Origin: Leptotrichia sp. HSP-342
Lineage (GTDB): Bacteria; Fusobacteriota; Fusobacteriia; Fusobacteriales; Leptotrichiaceae
Assembly: GCF_041199995.1 (NCBI RefSeq)
Contig: NZ_CP165646.1
Coordinates: forward strand, 1,364,001 to 1,428,000
Direction: 5' to 3'
Length of the DNA stretch: 64,000 bases
Below the pieces are notes generated by a model. The model worked only from the letters and a program-made list of their open reading frames with translations. It was not told the origin of the DNA and ran no database searches. Both the position numbers and the translations under genes were made by a program. This document shows positions 47,081 through 56,593 of the stretch, in pieces (position 1 is the first letter of the stretch; the number at the start of each line of letters is the position of its first letter).

Positions 47081-47623
47081 ATGAAGAAAATATTGATGCT
47101 AGCCGGAGCTTTAATTATTTCTGCTGTATCTTTTGCAGATTTACAAAGTACAATCAAAAATCATTATAGCAATAAGACTATAGATTTATCAGTTGTATCA
47201 AAACCTAAACCAAAAGAGGTGAGTAGTAGTGGAACTTCTTCCACAGCAGTAAGAGATCAAATTATCTCTTTTGCACAAACAAAATTAGGTTCACCATATG
47301 TTTGGGGAGCAACTGGTCCTAACAGTTTTGATTGTTCAGGCTTCGTTGGTTACGTATTCAAAAAAGCTGCTAATGTAAGCTTGCCTAGAGTTTCAAGCTC
47401 ACAAGCAACATTTAAACCAAGAATTTCATCAATGAATATGACGAAAGGTGATTTGGTATTTTTTGAAACAACTGGAAAAGGTCGTATTTCTCACGTAGGA
47501 ATTTACATGGGTAATAGACAGTTCATTCACGCTTCTTCTGGAAGTAGAAGAGTAACAGTTTCTAGTTTAGACAGTAATTTTTACAACAAGACATTTAGAT
47601 GGGCAATTAATCCATTTAGTTAA
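47081..47623 (+). CDS. NlpC/P60-family cell-wall endopeptidase, exported
   Basis: A 180-residue protein with a signal peptide (MKKILMLAGALIISAVSFA). A short Ser/Pro/Lys linker is followed by the catalytic NlpC/P60 domain from ~residue 60. The nucleophile is in NSFDCSGFVGYVF, the first His in ISHVGIYMG and the polar third residue in FIHASSGSRR. It cleaves peptide stems of peptidoglycan in the family. The ATG at 47081 is fixed by GGAGG. Confidence 0.92.
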   Translation: MKKILMLAGALIISAVSFADLQSTIKNHYSNKTIDLSVVSKPKPKEVSSSGTSSTAVRDQIISFAQTKLGSPYVWGATGPNSFDCSGFVGYVFKKAANVSLPRVSSSQATFKPRISSMNMTKGDLVFFETTGKGRISHVGIYMGNRQFIHASSGSRRVTVSSLDSNFYNKTFRWAINPFS

Positions 47624-47735
47624 TTTATGAATTAATTTCTTATAAATAAATATATTCTTTACATATAATTCTTGTATAAACAGGAAATAATAAAATCATA
47701 TAAATGATTAAAAAAATTATAAAAAACTTTGGAAT

Positions 47736-47776
47736 AAGGAGTTTTGTCTGTTAATAGGCATTTCTCCTTTTTTTTT
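47736..47776 (+). terminator. intrinsic terminator after NlpC/P60 gene
   Basis: AAGGAG (47736-47741) pairs with CTCCTT (47764-47769) and runs into T8. Loop of 22 nt; distance from the stop is ~110 nt. Confidence 0.6.
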
Positions 47777-47883
47777 CTATTTATTTGTCAACTATAATTT
47801 TTTTTCAAAAGAATTAAAATCAAGCTCCAAAGAATAAAATACCTTTGTTATATACAAATTATGCTATTAAGGAGTTCCTCATT

Positions 47884-48777
47884 ATGAAAATCAATAGATT
47901 ATTTGAAATTGTTTATTTATTACTTGAAAAAAATAGTATTACTTCAAAAGAACTTGCTGAATATTTTGAAGTATCAGTTAGAACAATCTATAGAGACATT
48001 GATGTTCTCTCTTCTGCTGGTATTCCAGTATATTTTCAAAGAGGAAAATCTGGTGGAATAAAACTAATGGATAACTATGTCATAAATAAATCGCTACTTT
48101 CACAAAACGAGCAAAATGAAATACTTTATGCACTTCAAAGTTTAAACGCCACTAATTATCCTAATAACAATAAAACTCTTTCAAAATTAAGCACTATTTT
48201 TAACAAAAAGTCAGACAACTGGATAAAAATAGACTTTTCAAGATATAATTGCGATGATAGTACTTTATTTGAAAAAATTAAAGAGGCAATATTAACTAAA
48301 CAAACCGTAAAATTTAACTATTTTAACACAAAAGGCGAACATTATGAAAGAACAGCAGACCCTTTAAATTTATGGTTTAAAGAAAAAGCATGGTACTTAT
48401 TTGCCTATTGCCACAAAAAAAATGATATTCGTCAATTTAAAATAACAAGAATTAAAAATCTGACTTTAACAAACGAATATTTTGAAAAAACAATCAAAGA
48501 CTTTGAAATAAATAACAAGAAAAATACGGTAGAAAATGTAAAAATCATAGTCGAAATAGATAAATCACAAGCATACCGTGTCTATGATGAATTTTCTGAA
48601 GAGAGTATAAACAAAATGGAAAATGGCGATTTTGAAATTATAATGGAATATCCTGAAAATGAATGGATTTACGGCTATCTTCTATCTTTTGGAGAACATT
48701 TGAAGGTAAGGAAGCCAGAGAGAATAAAGAAAATTTTGTTTAAAAAAATTGCAAAAATGAAGGAAAATTATAAATAG
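47884..48777 (+). CDS. HTH/WYL-domain transcriptional regulator
   Basis: A 297-residue DeoR-like regulator. The N-terminal winged HTH has LLEKNSITSKELAEYFEVSVRTIYRDIDVLSSAGIPVY. A WYL domain starts near residue 140 with VKFNYFNTKGEHYERTADPLNLWFKEKAWYLFAYC, and a C-terminal extension follows. WYL domains sense ligands, often nucleotides. ATG 47884 follows AAGGAG. It may control the GyrI/DfsB/DJ-1 group 1.8 kb downstream, whose promoter has a palindrome; inferred. Confidence 0.88.
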   Translation: MKINRLFEIVYLLLEKNSITSKELAEYFEVSVRTIYRDIDVLSSAGIPVYFQRGKSGGIKLMDNYVINKSLLSQNEQNEILYALQSLNATNYPNNNKTLSKLSTIFNKKSDNWIKIDFSRYNCDDSTLFEKIKEAILTKQTVKFNYFNTKGEHYERTADPLNLWFKEKAWYLFAYCHKKNDIRQFKITRIKNLTLTNEYFEKTIKDFEINNKKNTVENVKIIVEIDKSQAYRVYDEFSEESINKMENGDFEIIMEYPENEWIYGYLLSFGEHLKVRKPERIKKILFKKIAKMKENYK

Positions 48778-48857
48778 GAAAATATTTTTCAAAGTTTTTT
48801 TCAAGAATAAAATGTTATAATTTTCTAAAATATTAAAAACGAGAGGAAGTGTTGCAA

Positions 48858-49529
48858 ATGAAAAAATTTTTAATAGTAACATTTTTATTTTTTAGCATCT
48901 TTGGATTTTCTAATGCTAAAAATAATACTTCAAATGATGAAAAACAAGCCGTAATTAACAGCTTTTATGATTTTATGAAATTTCACACAAATCCTGAAAA
49001 TGTCAAGAAAAATGTTTTTACAAACTCTGTGGAAGGTACAAATGAAATTTTGGGAAAAAATGTAAGCAATCAACGTAAAAAAAATTTAGAAGATATTGCG
49101 GCAAGTCAGACAAATAAATCATTAAAAAATTCTGCAGATTACTTAATAATCGCAAACTCAAAAATTTCATACAAAGTATTGAATGCCGAAATTAAAAATG
49201 GTACAGCTGTCCTAACTGTGCATATCAAAGGTCCTAATTTTACAGCTCATGCCTCTGAATTAGAAAATTACATAAAAAAAATTAGCAACGAAGAAAAGAA
49301 AAAAATTTCAAAAATGAACAATAAACAGTACCAAAGCTTTCTGATAGAAAAAAGTTCTGAATTTTATTTGCAATTAGTTAAAAGAAATGATTTACAATAT
49401 ATGGAAAACGATATTAGAGTATATGTAAAAAAATACCCTAATACATGGGGCGTAATTCAAGATTACACCATAAATAATGCCATTTACAAATATCTTGGTT
49501 TTGGTTACGGTCCAGAATTGATGAGATAA
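48858..49529 (+). CDS. exported protein of unknown function
   Basis: A 223-residue protein with a signal peptide (MKKFLIVTFLFFSIFGFSNA). The mature domain has AVINSFYDFMKFHTN, NSADYLIIANSKISYKVLN and VYVKKYPNTWGVIQDYTINN, suggestive of a cystatin/NTF2-like shape of the DUF4878/DUF5105 sort; unverified. The ATG is selected over upstream GTG/TTG by the distance to GAGAGG. It has a strong terminator. Confidence 0.65.
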   Translation: MKKFLIVTFLFFSIFGFSNAKNNTSNDEKQAVINSFYDFMKFHTNPENVKKNVFTNSVEGTNEILGKNVSNQRKKNLEDIAASQTNKSLKNSADYLIIANSKISYKVLNAEIKNGTAVLTVHIKGPNFTAHASELENYIKKISNEEKKKISKMNNKQYQSFLIEKSSEFYLQLVKRNDLQYMENDIRVYVKKYPNTWGVIQDYTINNAIYKYLGFGYGPELMR

Positions 49530-49545
49530 ATTATAAAAATTAATA

Positions 49546-49576
49546 AATATGACAATATTTTATTGTCGTATTTTTT
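49546..49576 (+). terminator. intrinsic terminator of exported-protein gene
   Basis: AATATGACAATA (49546-49557), TTT loop, TATTGTCGTATT (49561-49572), then T. A 12-bp stem with one G-U pair. Confidence 0.85.
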
Positions 49577-49597
49577 ATTTTCAAAATTTTATTTTTT

Positions 49598-49635
49598 AAT
49601 ATGACATACTCTTGTCATATTATGATTGCTATAAT
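49598..49635 (+). promoter_or_regulatory. palindromic operator overlapping promoter of the GyrI-like operon
   Basis: Perfect 9-bp inverted repeat AATATGACA (49598-49606), 6-nt centre, TGTCATATT (49613-49621). An extended -10 (TG then TATAAT at 49630-49635) places the palindrome over the -35 region, which is itself poor. This geometry suits a dimeric regulator, possibly the nearby WYL protein. Confidence 0.6.
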
Positions 49636-49672
49636 TGATTTAATAAAAATTGATAAAAAAGGTGGTATAATT

Positions 49673-50146
49673 ATGAAATATGAAATAGTAGAAATTAAAG
49701 AAAAAACTCTTGTTGGATTTAAAACACGAGTGAAAGATGATGAAACAATGTCTGAAAAAATTTCAAATTTATGGGAAAAACTGTATTCTGAAAAAGGTTC
49801 CAAAAATATAAAGGACAGAATTAACAATAATGCTATTGGAGTCTATTATAACTACAGTAATGAAAATGGCTTTGAGTACGACTGTCTTACAGGCTGTGAA
49901 GTGAAAAATAAAATTGATGAAATTCCTGAAGATATGACAAGGCTAGAAATTCCTAAAGGAAAATATGCAAAATTTGTGATTTTTGGTGATCCTGTAAAAG
50001 CTGTTGGAGAATTTTGGTATAAATTTTGGGAAGAATTTGGAAAAGAAAAATCTGATATAAGAAATTATACCTATGATTTTGAAGAATATATAGCAGGTAA
50101 TGATTATGAAAATACAGAAATTCACATTTATATCAGCATAAAATAA
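49673..50146 (+). CDS. GyrI-like (effector-binding domain) protein
   Basis: A 157-residue SOUL/GyrI-fold small-molecule-binding protein, as in AraC-type effector domains. It opens KYEIVEIKEKTLVGFKTRV, has GVYYNYSNENGFEYDCLTGCEV, and ends with the typical FEEYIAG and IHIYISIK. No HTH is attached. AAGGTGG precedes the ATG. It is the first gene after the palindromic promoter. Such stand-alone GyrI proteins are thought to bind toxic aromatic or electrophilic compounds. Confidence 0.82.
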   Translation: MKYEIVEIKEKTLVGFKTRVKDDETMSEKISNLWEKLYSEKGSKNIKDRINNNAIGVYYNYSNENGFEYDCLTGCEVKNKIDEIPEDMTRLEIPKGKYAKFVIFGDPVKAVGEFWYKFWEEFGKEKSDIRNYTYDFEEYIAGNDYENTEIHIYISIK

Positions 50147-50165
50147 TAACTAGGAGATGATAATT

Positions 50166-50798
50166 ATGGCATTTGATTTTAAAAAGGAATTTAAAAAATT
50201 TTATCGACCGTCAGAAAAACCTGAAATTATAGAAATTCCTAAAATGAATTTTATAGCAGTGCGTGGAAAAGGAAATCCCAATGAGAAAGAAGGGGAATAT
50301 CAAAAAGCTGTTGAAATGTTATACGGAGTTGCCTATACCCTTAAAATGAGTTACAAGACGCAATATAAAATTGAAGGATTTTTTGAATATGTTGTTCCGC
50401 CGCTAGAAGGGCTTTGATGGCAGGAAAATGTAAAAAATGAGAATTACCTATTAAACAAAGAATTATTTAATTGGATTTCTTTAATTAGAGTGCCTGATTT
50501 TATTAAAAAGGAAGATGTGAAATGGGCTATAAAGTGTGCTACTGAAAAAAAGAAAAAGGATTTTTCAAAAGTTGAATTTTTCAACTATAATGAAGGGCTT
50601 TGCGTACAATGCATGCATATAGGAAGTTACAATGATGAGCCTGAAACCATTCAAAGAATGAATGAATTTGCACAAAATAATGGATATAATATAGAAATAA
50701 CAGAAAAAAGATATCATCATGAAATTTATTTAAGCGACCCAAGAAAGGCAGATATAAATAAACTGAAGACAGTGATAAGACAGCCTGTTAAAAAATAG
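50166..50798 (+). pseudogene. second GyrI-like protein, interrupted by an in-frame TGA
   Basis: Reads through as ~210 residues: FYRPSEKPEIIEIPKMNFIA, the family signature VPPLEGL then stop then W, and a C-terminal half with CVQCMHIGSYNDEPETIQRM and RYHHEIYLSDPRKA. Family members usually carry LEGLWW here, so the first Trp codon (TGG) appears as TGA at 50415-50417. The rest of the gene is intact and in one frame, so the mutation is recent, or an error. ATG 50166 is 9 nt after AGGAG. Confidence 0.8.
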
Positions 50799-50808
50799 GG
50801 AGAAAATT

Positions 50809-51321
50809 ATGCAAGGATATTCAAGTAAAAAAGAATTGATAGATGAAATAAATAAACGAGCTATATTATTTATTAATGAATTTTCAGAAATTACTGATGA
50901 AAATAAAGATACTTTTATAGATGAAGTTGACAAAAGTCCTGCTCAGATGATTGCTTACCAGCTGGGATGGATAAATTTAATACTTTTATGGGAAGAAAAA
51001 AATAAAAATGATGAAACAGTTATTACTCCTTCAGAAAATTACAAATGGAATAATTTAGGTAAGCTTTATCAATCATTTTATAAAAAGTATGAAAATTATT
51101 CAATAAAAAAATTAATTGCGGAATTTAATATAACCGTAAAAAAAATAACTGATTTAATTGAAATTTACACAGAAAAGGAGTTATTTGAGCAAAATCAACG
51201 ACAATGGGCTTCTTCCACACCAAGCAACTGGCCAATCTGGAAATGGATTCATATAAATACAGTCGCTCCTTTTAAAACTTTCAGGACAAAAATAAGAAAA
51301 TGGAAAAAATTAAAAATTTGA
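50809..51321 (+). CDS. ClbS/DfsB-family four-helix-bundle protein
   Basis: A 170-residue DinB-like four-helix protein with KKELIDEINKRAILFINEF, PAQMIAYQLGWINLILLWEE and the C-terminal signature WPIWKWIHINTVAPFKTFRTKIRKWKK. Related proteins such as ClbS protect against colibactin; the function here is inferred. It begins 10 nt after the GyrI pseudogene. It ends in TGA, showing that TGA acts as a stop in this genome. Confidence 0.85.
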   Translation: MQGYSSKKELIDEINKRAILFINEFSEITDENKDTFIDEVDKSPAQMIAYQLGWINLILLWEEKNKNDETVITPSENYKWNNLGKLYQSFYKKYENYSIKKLIAEFNITVKKITDLIEIYTEKELFEQNQRQWASSTPSNWPIWKWIHINTVAPFKTFRTKIRKWKKLKI

Positions 51322-51448
51322 CTTTTTTTATATTATAATTTATAATATTTTCAATTCTTTTAAAACTTTTTAAAATTAAACTATTAAAAATGAAATAATT
51401 TTATTTGGTTTTAAAATAGAAAATTGATTACAACTAAGAAAGGACAAA

Positions 51449-52069
51449 ATGATAATGAAAAAAATAGTTTTTTTAATTTTAGATGAATTTGCAGACTGGG
51501 AAACTGCATTTCTAGCTTCGGCATTAAATGAAAAAAATATAACTCAAAATTATTCAGTCAGTTATGCTTCAACCGATAAGGATATTAAAATATCAATGGG
51601 TAATTTAAAAATGATACCTGATATGACATTAGAAGAAATCACAGAAGACAATACTGATGGATTGATTTTAATTGGAGGAAAAACTTGGAGAAATCAGAGT
51701 TTTGAAACAAACTACACAATTATTGAACTTGTTAAAAAATTTAAGAATAATCCAAATAAAGTTGTGGGAGCAATTTGTGATGCCGCTTATTTCCTTGCAA
51801 CTAATGGTCTTCTAAATGATTGCAAACATACTGTAAACAATCTTGCAGAAATAAAGGATAATGAAAATTATACAAATTCTGAAAATTTTGTGAAAGCAGA
51901 ATCAGTAATCGATGGAAAGACGGTAACTGCAAGAGGTGACAGTCCTGTTCATTTTGCAAAAAATGTGATGAAAGCGTTAGGCGATATTCATGAAAAAAAT
52001 ATAAATTTCTTTTTTGATATGTATACAATTGGATTTGAAAAGGCTTTTGAAAAATATTCCGATGAATAA
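51449..52069 (+). CDS. DJ-1/PfpI-family protein
   Basis: A 206-residue class I glutamine-amidotransferase-like protein. KKIVFLILDEFADWETAFLA opens it, DGLILIGGKTWRNQ follows, and the nucleophile elbow VVGAICDAAYFLA places the Cys. ARGDSPVHFAKNVMKAL closes the fold. It is probably a protease/deglycase-like or stress protein. An alternative ATG lies at 51455. It is last in the stress-type group and has a strong terminator. Confidence 0.87.
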   Translation: MIMKKIVFLILDEFADWETAFLASALNEKNITQNYSVSYASTDKDIKISMGNLKMIPDMTLEEITEDNTDGLILIGGKTWRNQSFETNYTIIELVKKFKNNPNKVVGAICDAAYFLATNGLLNDCKHTVNNLAEIKDNENYTNSENFVKAESVIDGKTVTARGDSPVHFAKNVMKALGDIHEKNINFFFDMYTIGFEKAFEKYSDE

Positions 52070-52077
52070 AAAGTTAA

Positions 52078-52107
52078 AGGGAGTGACTTATTCACTCCCT
52101 ATTTTTG
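52078..52107. terminator. bidirectional terminator between DJ-1 gene and metK
   Basis: AGGGAGTGA (52078-52086), 5-nt loop, TCACTCCCT (52092-52100). T-rich downstream on the plus strand and T-containing on the minus strand, between convergent genes. Confidence 0.85.
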
Positions 52108-52109
52108 AA

Positions 52110-53264
52110 TTATTTTCCCAATTCTTGTTTCAATCCTTCAACTTTATCCAGCTTTTCCCAAGGTAAATCAATATCAGTTCTTCCAATATGTCCAAATGCT
52201 GCTAAATCTTGGTATCTAAATGATGGTTTTCTTAAATTTAATGATTTTTGGATTCCATTTGGTGTTAAGTCAAATAATTTTGCAACAGCCTCTTCGATTC
52301 TTGTTTCTTCAACTGTTCCAGTTCCAAATGTTTCTACACGAATTGATACAGGTTCAACAACACCTATCGCATAAGATAGCTGAACTTCACATTTTGTAGC
52401 AAAACCTGCTGCAACAATATTTTTGGCAATCCATCTTGCCGCATAGGCTGCCGATCTGTCAACTTTCGATGGATCTTTTCCAGAAAATGCTCCTCCACCA
52501 TGTCTAAAGTATCCACCATAAGTATCAATTATAATTTTTCTTCCAGTAAGTCCAGAATCTCCGTGAGGCCCTCCAATTACAAATCTTCCAGTTGGATTAA
52601 TATGGAATTTTCTTACATTTTCAATATTCAAATTATATTTTTCTAACACAGGTTTTATAACAAGTTCTTTCAAATCCTTTTCAATTTGTGCATTTGTAAC
52701 ATCTTCGTTATGCTGTACTGATAATACAACTGTATCAACATTTAACAATTTTCCATTTTCATCATAAGCTAACGTAACTTGTGCCTTTGCATCTGGTCTT
52801 GCCCAGGCAAGTGTACCATTTCTAGTAATCTCAGTTAATCTTTGAATAATTCCACGTGATAATACAAGTGCCAAAGGCATTAATTCTTCAGTTTCATTAA
52901 CCGCTCCTCCAAACATAATCCCCTGATCTCCAGCTCCACCTGTATCTACTCCCATCGAAATGTCAGGCGACTGTGAATGAATAGTATTTAACACACCACA
53001 GTCAGAGTCAAATCCCATTCCTGGACGATATCCGATTTCATAAATTTTATCTCTAACAATCTTCTGCACATCCACATAAGTCTTAGTCGTAATTTCCCCC
53101 CCAACTACTACAAGCCCAGTAGTTGCAAATGTCTCACAAGCCACTCTTGAATTTTCATCATCTGTTAAGCAAGCATCTAATATTGAATCTGAAATCTGAT
53201 CACAGATTTTATCTGGATGTCCCGGTGATACGAATTCCGATGTAAAGTAAATTTTTTTAGCCAT
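52110..53264 (-). CDS. metK: S-adenosylmethionine synthetase
   Basis: A 384-residue enzyme making SAM from methionine and [58 protein letters not shown] and [18 protein letters not shown] are all present. Full length. It is controlled by the SAM-I riboswitch that lies 97 nt upstream, giving feedback by the product. Confidence 0.98.
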   Translation of the reverse strand: MAKKIYFTSEFVSPGHPDKICDQISDSILDACLTDDENSRVACETFATTGLVVVGGEITTKTYVDVQKIVRDKIYEIGYRPGMGFDSDCGVLNTIHSQSPDISMGVDTGGAGDQGIMFGGAVNETEELMPLALVLSRGIIQRLTEITRNGTLAWARPDAKAQVTLAYDENGKLLNVDTVVLSVQHNEDVTNAQIEKDLKELVIKPVLEKYNLNIENVRKFHINPTGRFVIGGPHGDSGLTGRKIIIDTYGGYFRHGGGAFSGKDPSKVDRSAAYAARWIAKNIVAAGFATKCEVQLSYAIGVVEPVSIRVETFGTGTVEETRIEEAVAKLFDLTPNGIQKSLNLRKPSFRYQDLAAFGHIGRTDIDLPWEKLDKVEGLKQELGK

Positions 53265-53360
53265 TTTATTTCCTCCTAATTTTTTTTAGTTTTATTTAAG
53301 AATATTATTTTAAAAATATATTCGCTCTAAAAAATTTGAATTCAAACTTTATTTTAAAAT

Positions 53361-53489
53361 AAAAAAACTCTTCCTGCAAGGAAGAGAATTAAAATTCTTA
53401 TCTTTGCATTCAATGCCGGATTTAGCACCTTGTTTTTACAGGTTGCTGGATACTCAAACGGGCCGGTCCCTAGTATCTCTCTTGATAAG
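53361..53489 (-). promoter_or_regulatory. SAM-I (S-box) riboswitch with terminator, upstream of metK
   Basis: On the minus strand: P1 strand CTTATC (complement of 53484-53489), then AGGGACCGGCCC, CCAGCAACC, GTGCTAAATCC and the closing GATAAG (complement of 53397-53402). This follows the S-box order. A terminator CTCTTCC/GGAAGAG with T7 follows (53361-53386). SAM binding should stop transcription of metK. The GGCC variant reads ACCGGCCC. Confidence 0.92.
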
Positions 53490-53610
53490 TTTTATTAAAT
53501 TATTTTTATTATTAAACATATTTATAAATAACATAAATTTAATTTTGAATTTCAAATATTTTTATTGTAAAATAAGTATATAATATTTTTCTCAAAATGT
53601 CAATATAAAT

Positions 53611-54795
53611 TTATTTGTACTCCATCGCTTTTTTCTTCATAATATCATCTATACTTGAATTTGAAGATTTATTATTAGGTTTTGGAGTTTGTGTCTGTTG
53701 TTTTTCCGATTTAGTCTCATTTTTCGTAGCCTCTTCAGCTTTACTCTTACTCTTTACATTGCTAAGAGTACTTTCTGTAAGGCTTTGAGAAGAATTTCCA
53801 TTTCCAAGGAAAGCCTTTGCTTGTTTTTCGTTTGATTTTTTTTCATTAATTACTCCGCCTTTCTCAATTCTTTCAACTGTAGCAGCGGCATTTTTATCTC
53901 CATTCTTAGCAGCTATTTTATACCATTTAAGAGCTTCTGCCATATTGTTTTGCTTATGGTATGACAATGCGATTGGCATAGCCATTGCTTTATTTCCTGC
54001 ATTATAGGCTTTCAATAGATATGGCCGTGATTCAGACTGTTTTCCTCCATCATACAGTATTGCTCCTATTTCAATATTTGCTTCCTTCACACCACGATTT
54101 GCAGCTTTTTGAAACCATCTTACAGCCTCAGAATTATTTTTTAACTGCTTATTCAAAAGTGCAACCCTTATATCAGCTTCCTTAATTCCAGCATTATATG
54201 CCTTTTCGAACTCGGCTTTGGCTTCACTATATCTTTTCGCTTTTATTAAATCAACTCCTCTATTATATGCTTCTGCTCCTGGACGCATTTTTATTTGTCT
54301 CATCTGCATCTGTTGTCTTCCTTCATGTGTAGCTGCTGTTTTTGGAAGTTTTGCGATTAATTTATTAGCCTCTTCATTATTTCCTTCCTGCTTTAATATC
54401 ACTGCAAGGTTATAAATTGCTTCAGGATAATTTCTGTTTACCCCATACTGAAGAATTTGTTTTACTTTCTCATTATTTTTCAAGTTGTAGTAAAGTTGAG
54501 CAAGGGACATTATTGCTTCTTTATCCCCATTTTCAGCTTTTATTAACGCTTCTGAAACTTTTAAAGGGTCAATCTGATTATCAATCAAGTTCTGCTGCTC
54601 TTCAGGAGTCAAGTTTCTTATCTCAGGATTCCCCTGCGCCTGTCCTCCAAGATTAAAAATATCTGTATTAATATCCTTTGTTTGCTGTTGCACCTGTTGA
54701 TTATCCTTCTTTTCATCCTTTTTCTTTTTAAAGCAAGAAACTGACATCATTCCAATAGCTAAAATTACTATTACAAACATTATTTTTCTTTTCAT
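53611..54795 (-). CDS. Sel1/TPR-repeat lipoprotein
   Basis: A 394-residue protein with a lipoprotein signal (MKRKIMFVIVILAIG, lipobox SVSC). A Gln/Lys-rich linker and tandem Sel1-like repeats follow from ~residue 95 to 310, such as SLAQLYYNLKNNEKVKQIL and AEALKWYKIAAKNGDKNA. The C-terminal ~85 residues are low complexity (Ser/Lys/Gln/Asn). The ATG at 54795 is used because the upstream TTG overlaps the ribosome site. Probably a scaffold in the outer envelope. Confidence 0.78.
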   Translation of the reverse strand: MKRKIMFVIVILAIGMMSVSCFKKKKDEKKDNQQVQQQTKDINTDIFNLGGQAQGNPEIRNLTPEEQQNLIDNQIDPLKVSEALIKAENGDKEAIMSLAQLYYNLKNNEKVKQILQYGVNRNYPEAIYNLAVILKQEGNNEEANKLIAKLPKTAATHEGRQQMQMRQIKMRPGAEAYNRGVDLIKAKRYSEAKAEFEKAYNAGIKEADIRVALLNKQLKNNSEAVRWFQKAANRGVKEANIEIGAILYDGGKQSESRPYLLKAYNAGNKAMAMPIALSYHKQNNMAEALKWYKIAAKNGDKNAAATVERIEKGGVINEKKSNEKQAKAFLGNGNSSQSLTESTLSNVKSKSKAEEATKNETKSEKQQTQTPKPNNKSSNSSIDDIMKKKAMEYK

Positions 54796-54868
54796 TCGTT
54801 TCTCATTCCTCTCTTTCAAATTCTTTTTATTTTATTTATAATTTTTAATTTAATATATTTTTTTGCAT

Positions 54869-56512
54869 CTAAAACGATCCTAATTGTGTTGCATCCAATA
54901 TTTTATACATAAAATCTGTACTCGCCTTCGTGGTTGGCTCATCATCGAAATTTACTGTAAACAAACCATCCTTATTTTCCCATAATCTATCAAAATATGT
55001 ATAGATATCTTTTGTCAGCTTAGAATTATTATTTGTCAAAATCCTAAAATTAGCATCCATTATGTAACCACGTATATTTTTTTTGATTAAATTAGCCGAA
55101 CCTGTGTGTATTATAACATTGCCATCTGTTTTTTTGATTAGTGTTATCTTTGTGTGATATTGCTCATTATTCGTAAAATACCATTTCACTTCTATTTTAT
55201 TTTTAGTTTTTCTCTTCAATTTCTTAGAAACAGGTTTGTTAGGTAATCCATTCGTACTCATTCCAAAAGCATCTCTACTTCTATCAAAAATAATCCGAAC
55301 TTTTACACCACGATTTGCAGCTTTTATCAATCTGTCAACAACGCCTTTATCAGCTAGGAAATACATACCCATAAGTATTTCATCCCCAGCTCTGGCACTA
55401 TCAATGTCTTTATCCAGATGTTCCCCAATTTTTGCCTCTGTCACAAATTGTAGCTTATATTTATTATTTTCATCATCAAATCTTGTAATCGTATCCTCAT
55501 TTTTATGATTTTCATTTTCAGAATTTTGACTTTTTTCAGGAAGTTCTCCAATCTGTGCAAACCTTTTGGTTTCCTCTTCCACAAACTCTTCCTTTTTTTT
55601 CTCAATTTCCTTAATTTGCTTTTCAGTTTCAGAAAAACTGTCTACCTCAATTTTTTCATTCTCAGTTGAATATCCAATTTGGTTATTATCTATTTTATTT
55701 TTCTGCTTTTGAATAACATCAATTTTTCCATTTGAAAATCCAGCCACAAGCTGTAATCCATGTAAAACATCTTTTGTAATTTCTCCATTAGCTGATATTG
55801 CTACATTTTCATGAAAATAGCTCGGATCGTGAATATTAGCACTTGAAACTACAACATTTTCCTCATTCAAAAATATTTTTCTGTGATCCGCCTTTACATT
55901 CAATGCCCTCAATAAATTTCTCAAAGTCAATTTAGGCCACATAGGCCCGTAAAAGTTTCCAATCCATCCTTTCCCCTGCGGATTTCCGTGAGGCTCTATC
56001 AAAGTTCTCCAAATTGGCGAATACCAAGGAAAAGTATCTTTCAGTTTAAAAATATCCACCATTATAACATCAATCCCAGCATTTTTCATATCTGTAATAA
56101 ATGGATGCTCAAAAGCCCCATACAAATTATTATTCTCATCTGAAAGCACATATACCTTCAAATCAGGATTTTCCATTTTCTTTTTAATAAGCCTTCTCGT
56201 ATACTCCTTAGCAAACTCTGGAAAATGCTCCTTATCCTTATTATAAATGTCATTAAACAAAAACATCTCCACAATCAGATAATCTTTCGCCTCATCCACA
56301 ATCTTATAGGTTGCCTCCCAAATCTTTCTGTCATATCGAATATTCCCATCCTTATCTAGATAAGTCAAATCATAATGAAACTCAACGTTATCGCTATCTC
56401 TCAATGGACCTTCATAATTTACTCCAAGTGGAGGAGTTTTTATTGTGGAACATGAAATTGTAAAGGCTGTTAAAATACCAATTAATAAATACTTTTTTCT
56501 TCTTAAATTCAT
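54869..56512 (-). CDS. phospholipase D-like lipoprotein with altered HKD motifs
   Basis: A 547-residue protein with a lipoprotein signal (lipobox TISC near residue 21) and two PLD half-domains. The first holds HRKIFLNE and ANIHDPSY; the second YHTKITLIKK and HTGSANL. Both HxK pairs are kept, but the Asp at the end of each HxKx4D is replaced by Glu and Lys. It resembles cardiolipin-synthase or PLD nuclease relatives. Residues ~270-340 are an acidic coiled linker. Confidence 0.82.
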   Translation of the reverse strand: MNLRRKKYLLIGILTAFTISCSTIKTPPLGVNYEGPLRDSDNVEFHYDLTYLDKDGNIRYDRKIWEATYKIVDEAKDYLIVEMFLFNDIYNKDKEHFPEFAKEYTRRLIKKKMENPDLKVYVLSDENNNLYGAFEHPFITDMKNAGIDVIMVDIFKLKDTFPWYSPIWRTLIEPHGNPQGKGWIGNFYGPMWPKLTLRNLLRALNVKADHRKIFLNEENVVVSSANIHDPSYFHENVAISANGEITKDVLHGLQLVAGFSNGKIDVIQKQKNKIDNNQIGYSTENEKIEVDSFSETEKQIKEIEKKKEEFVEEETKRFAQIGELPEKSQNSENENHKNEDTITRFDDENNKYKLQFVTEAKIGEHLDKDIDSARAGDEILMGMYFLADKGVVDRLIKAANRGVKVRIIFDRSRDAFGMSTNGLPNKPVSKKLKRKTKNKIEVKWYFTNNEQYHTKITLIKKTDGNVIIHTGSANLIKKNIRGYIMDANFRILTNNNSKLTKDIYTYFDRLWENKDGLFTVNFDDEPTTKASTDFMYKILDATQLGSF

Positions 56513-56593
56513 TAATTTATTCTCTCCTTCACTATTTTAAATTTATTTTTTTATTCTCAATTTAATTATCTTTTTTTATTTTTACCCAAATTT

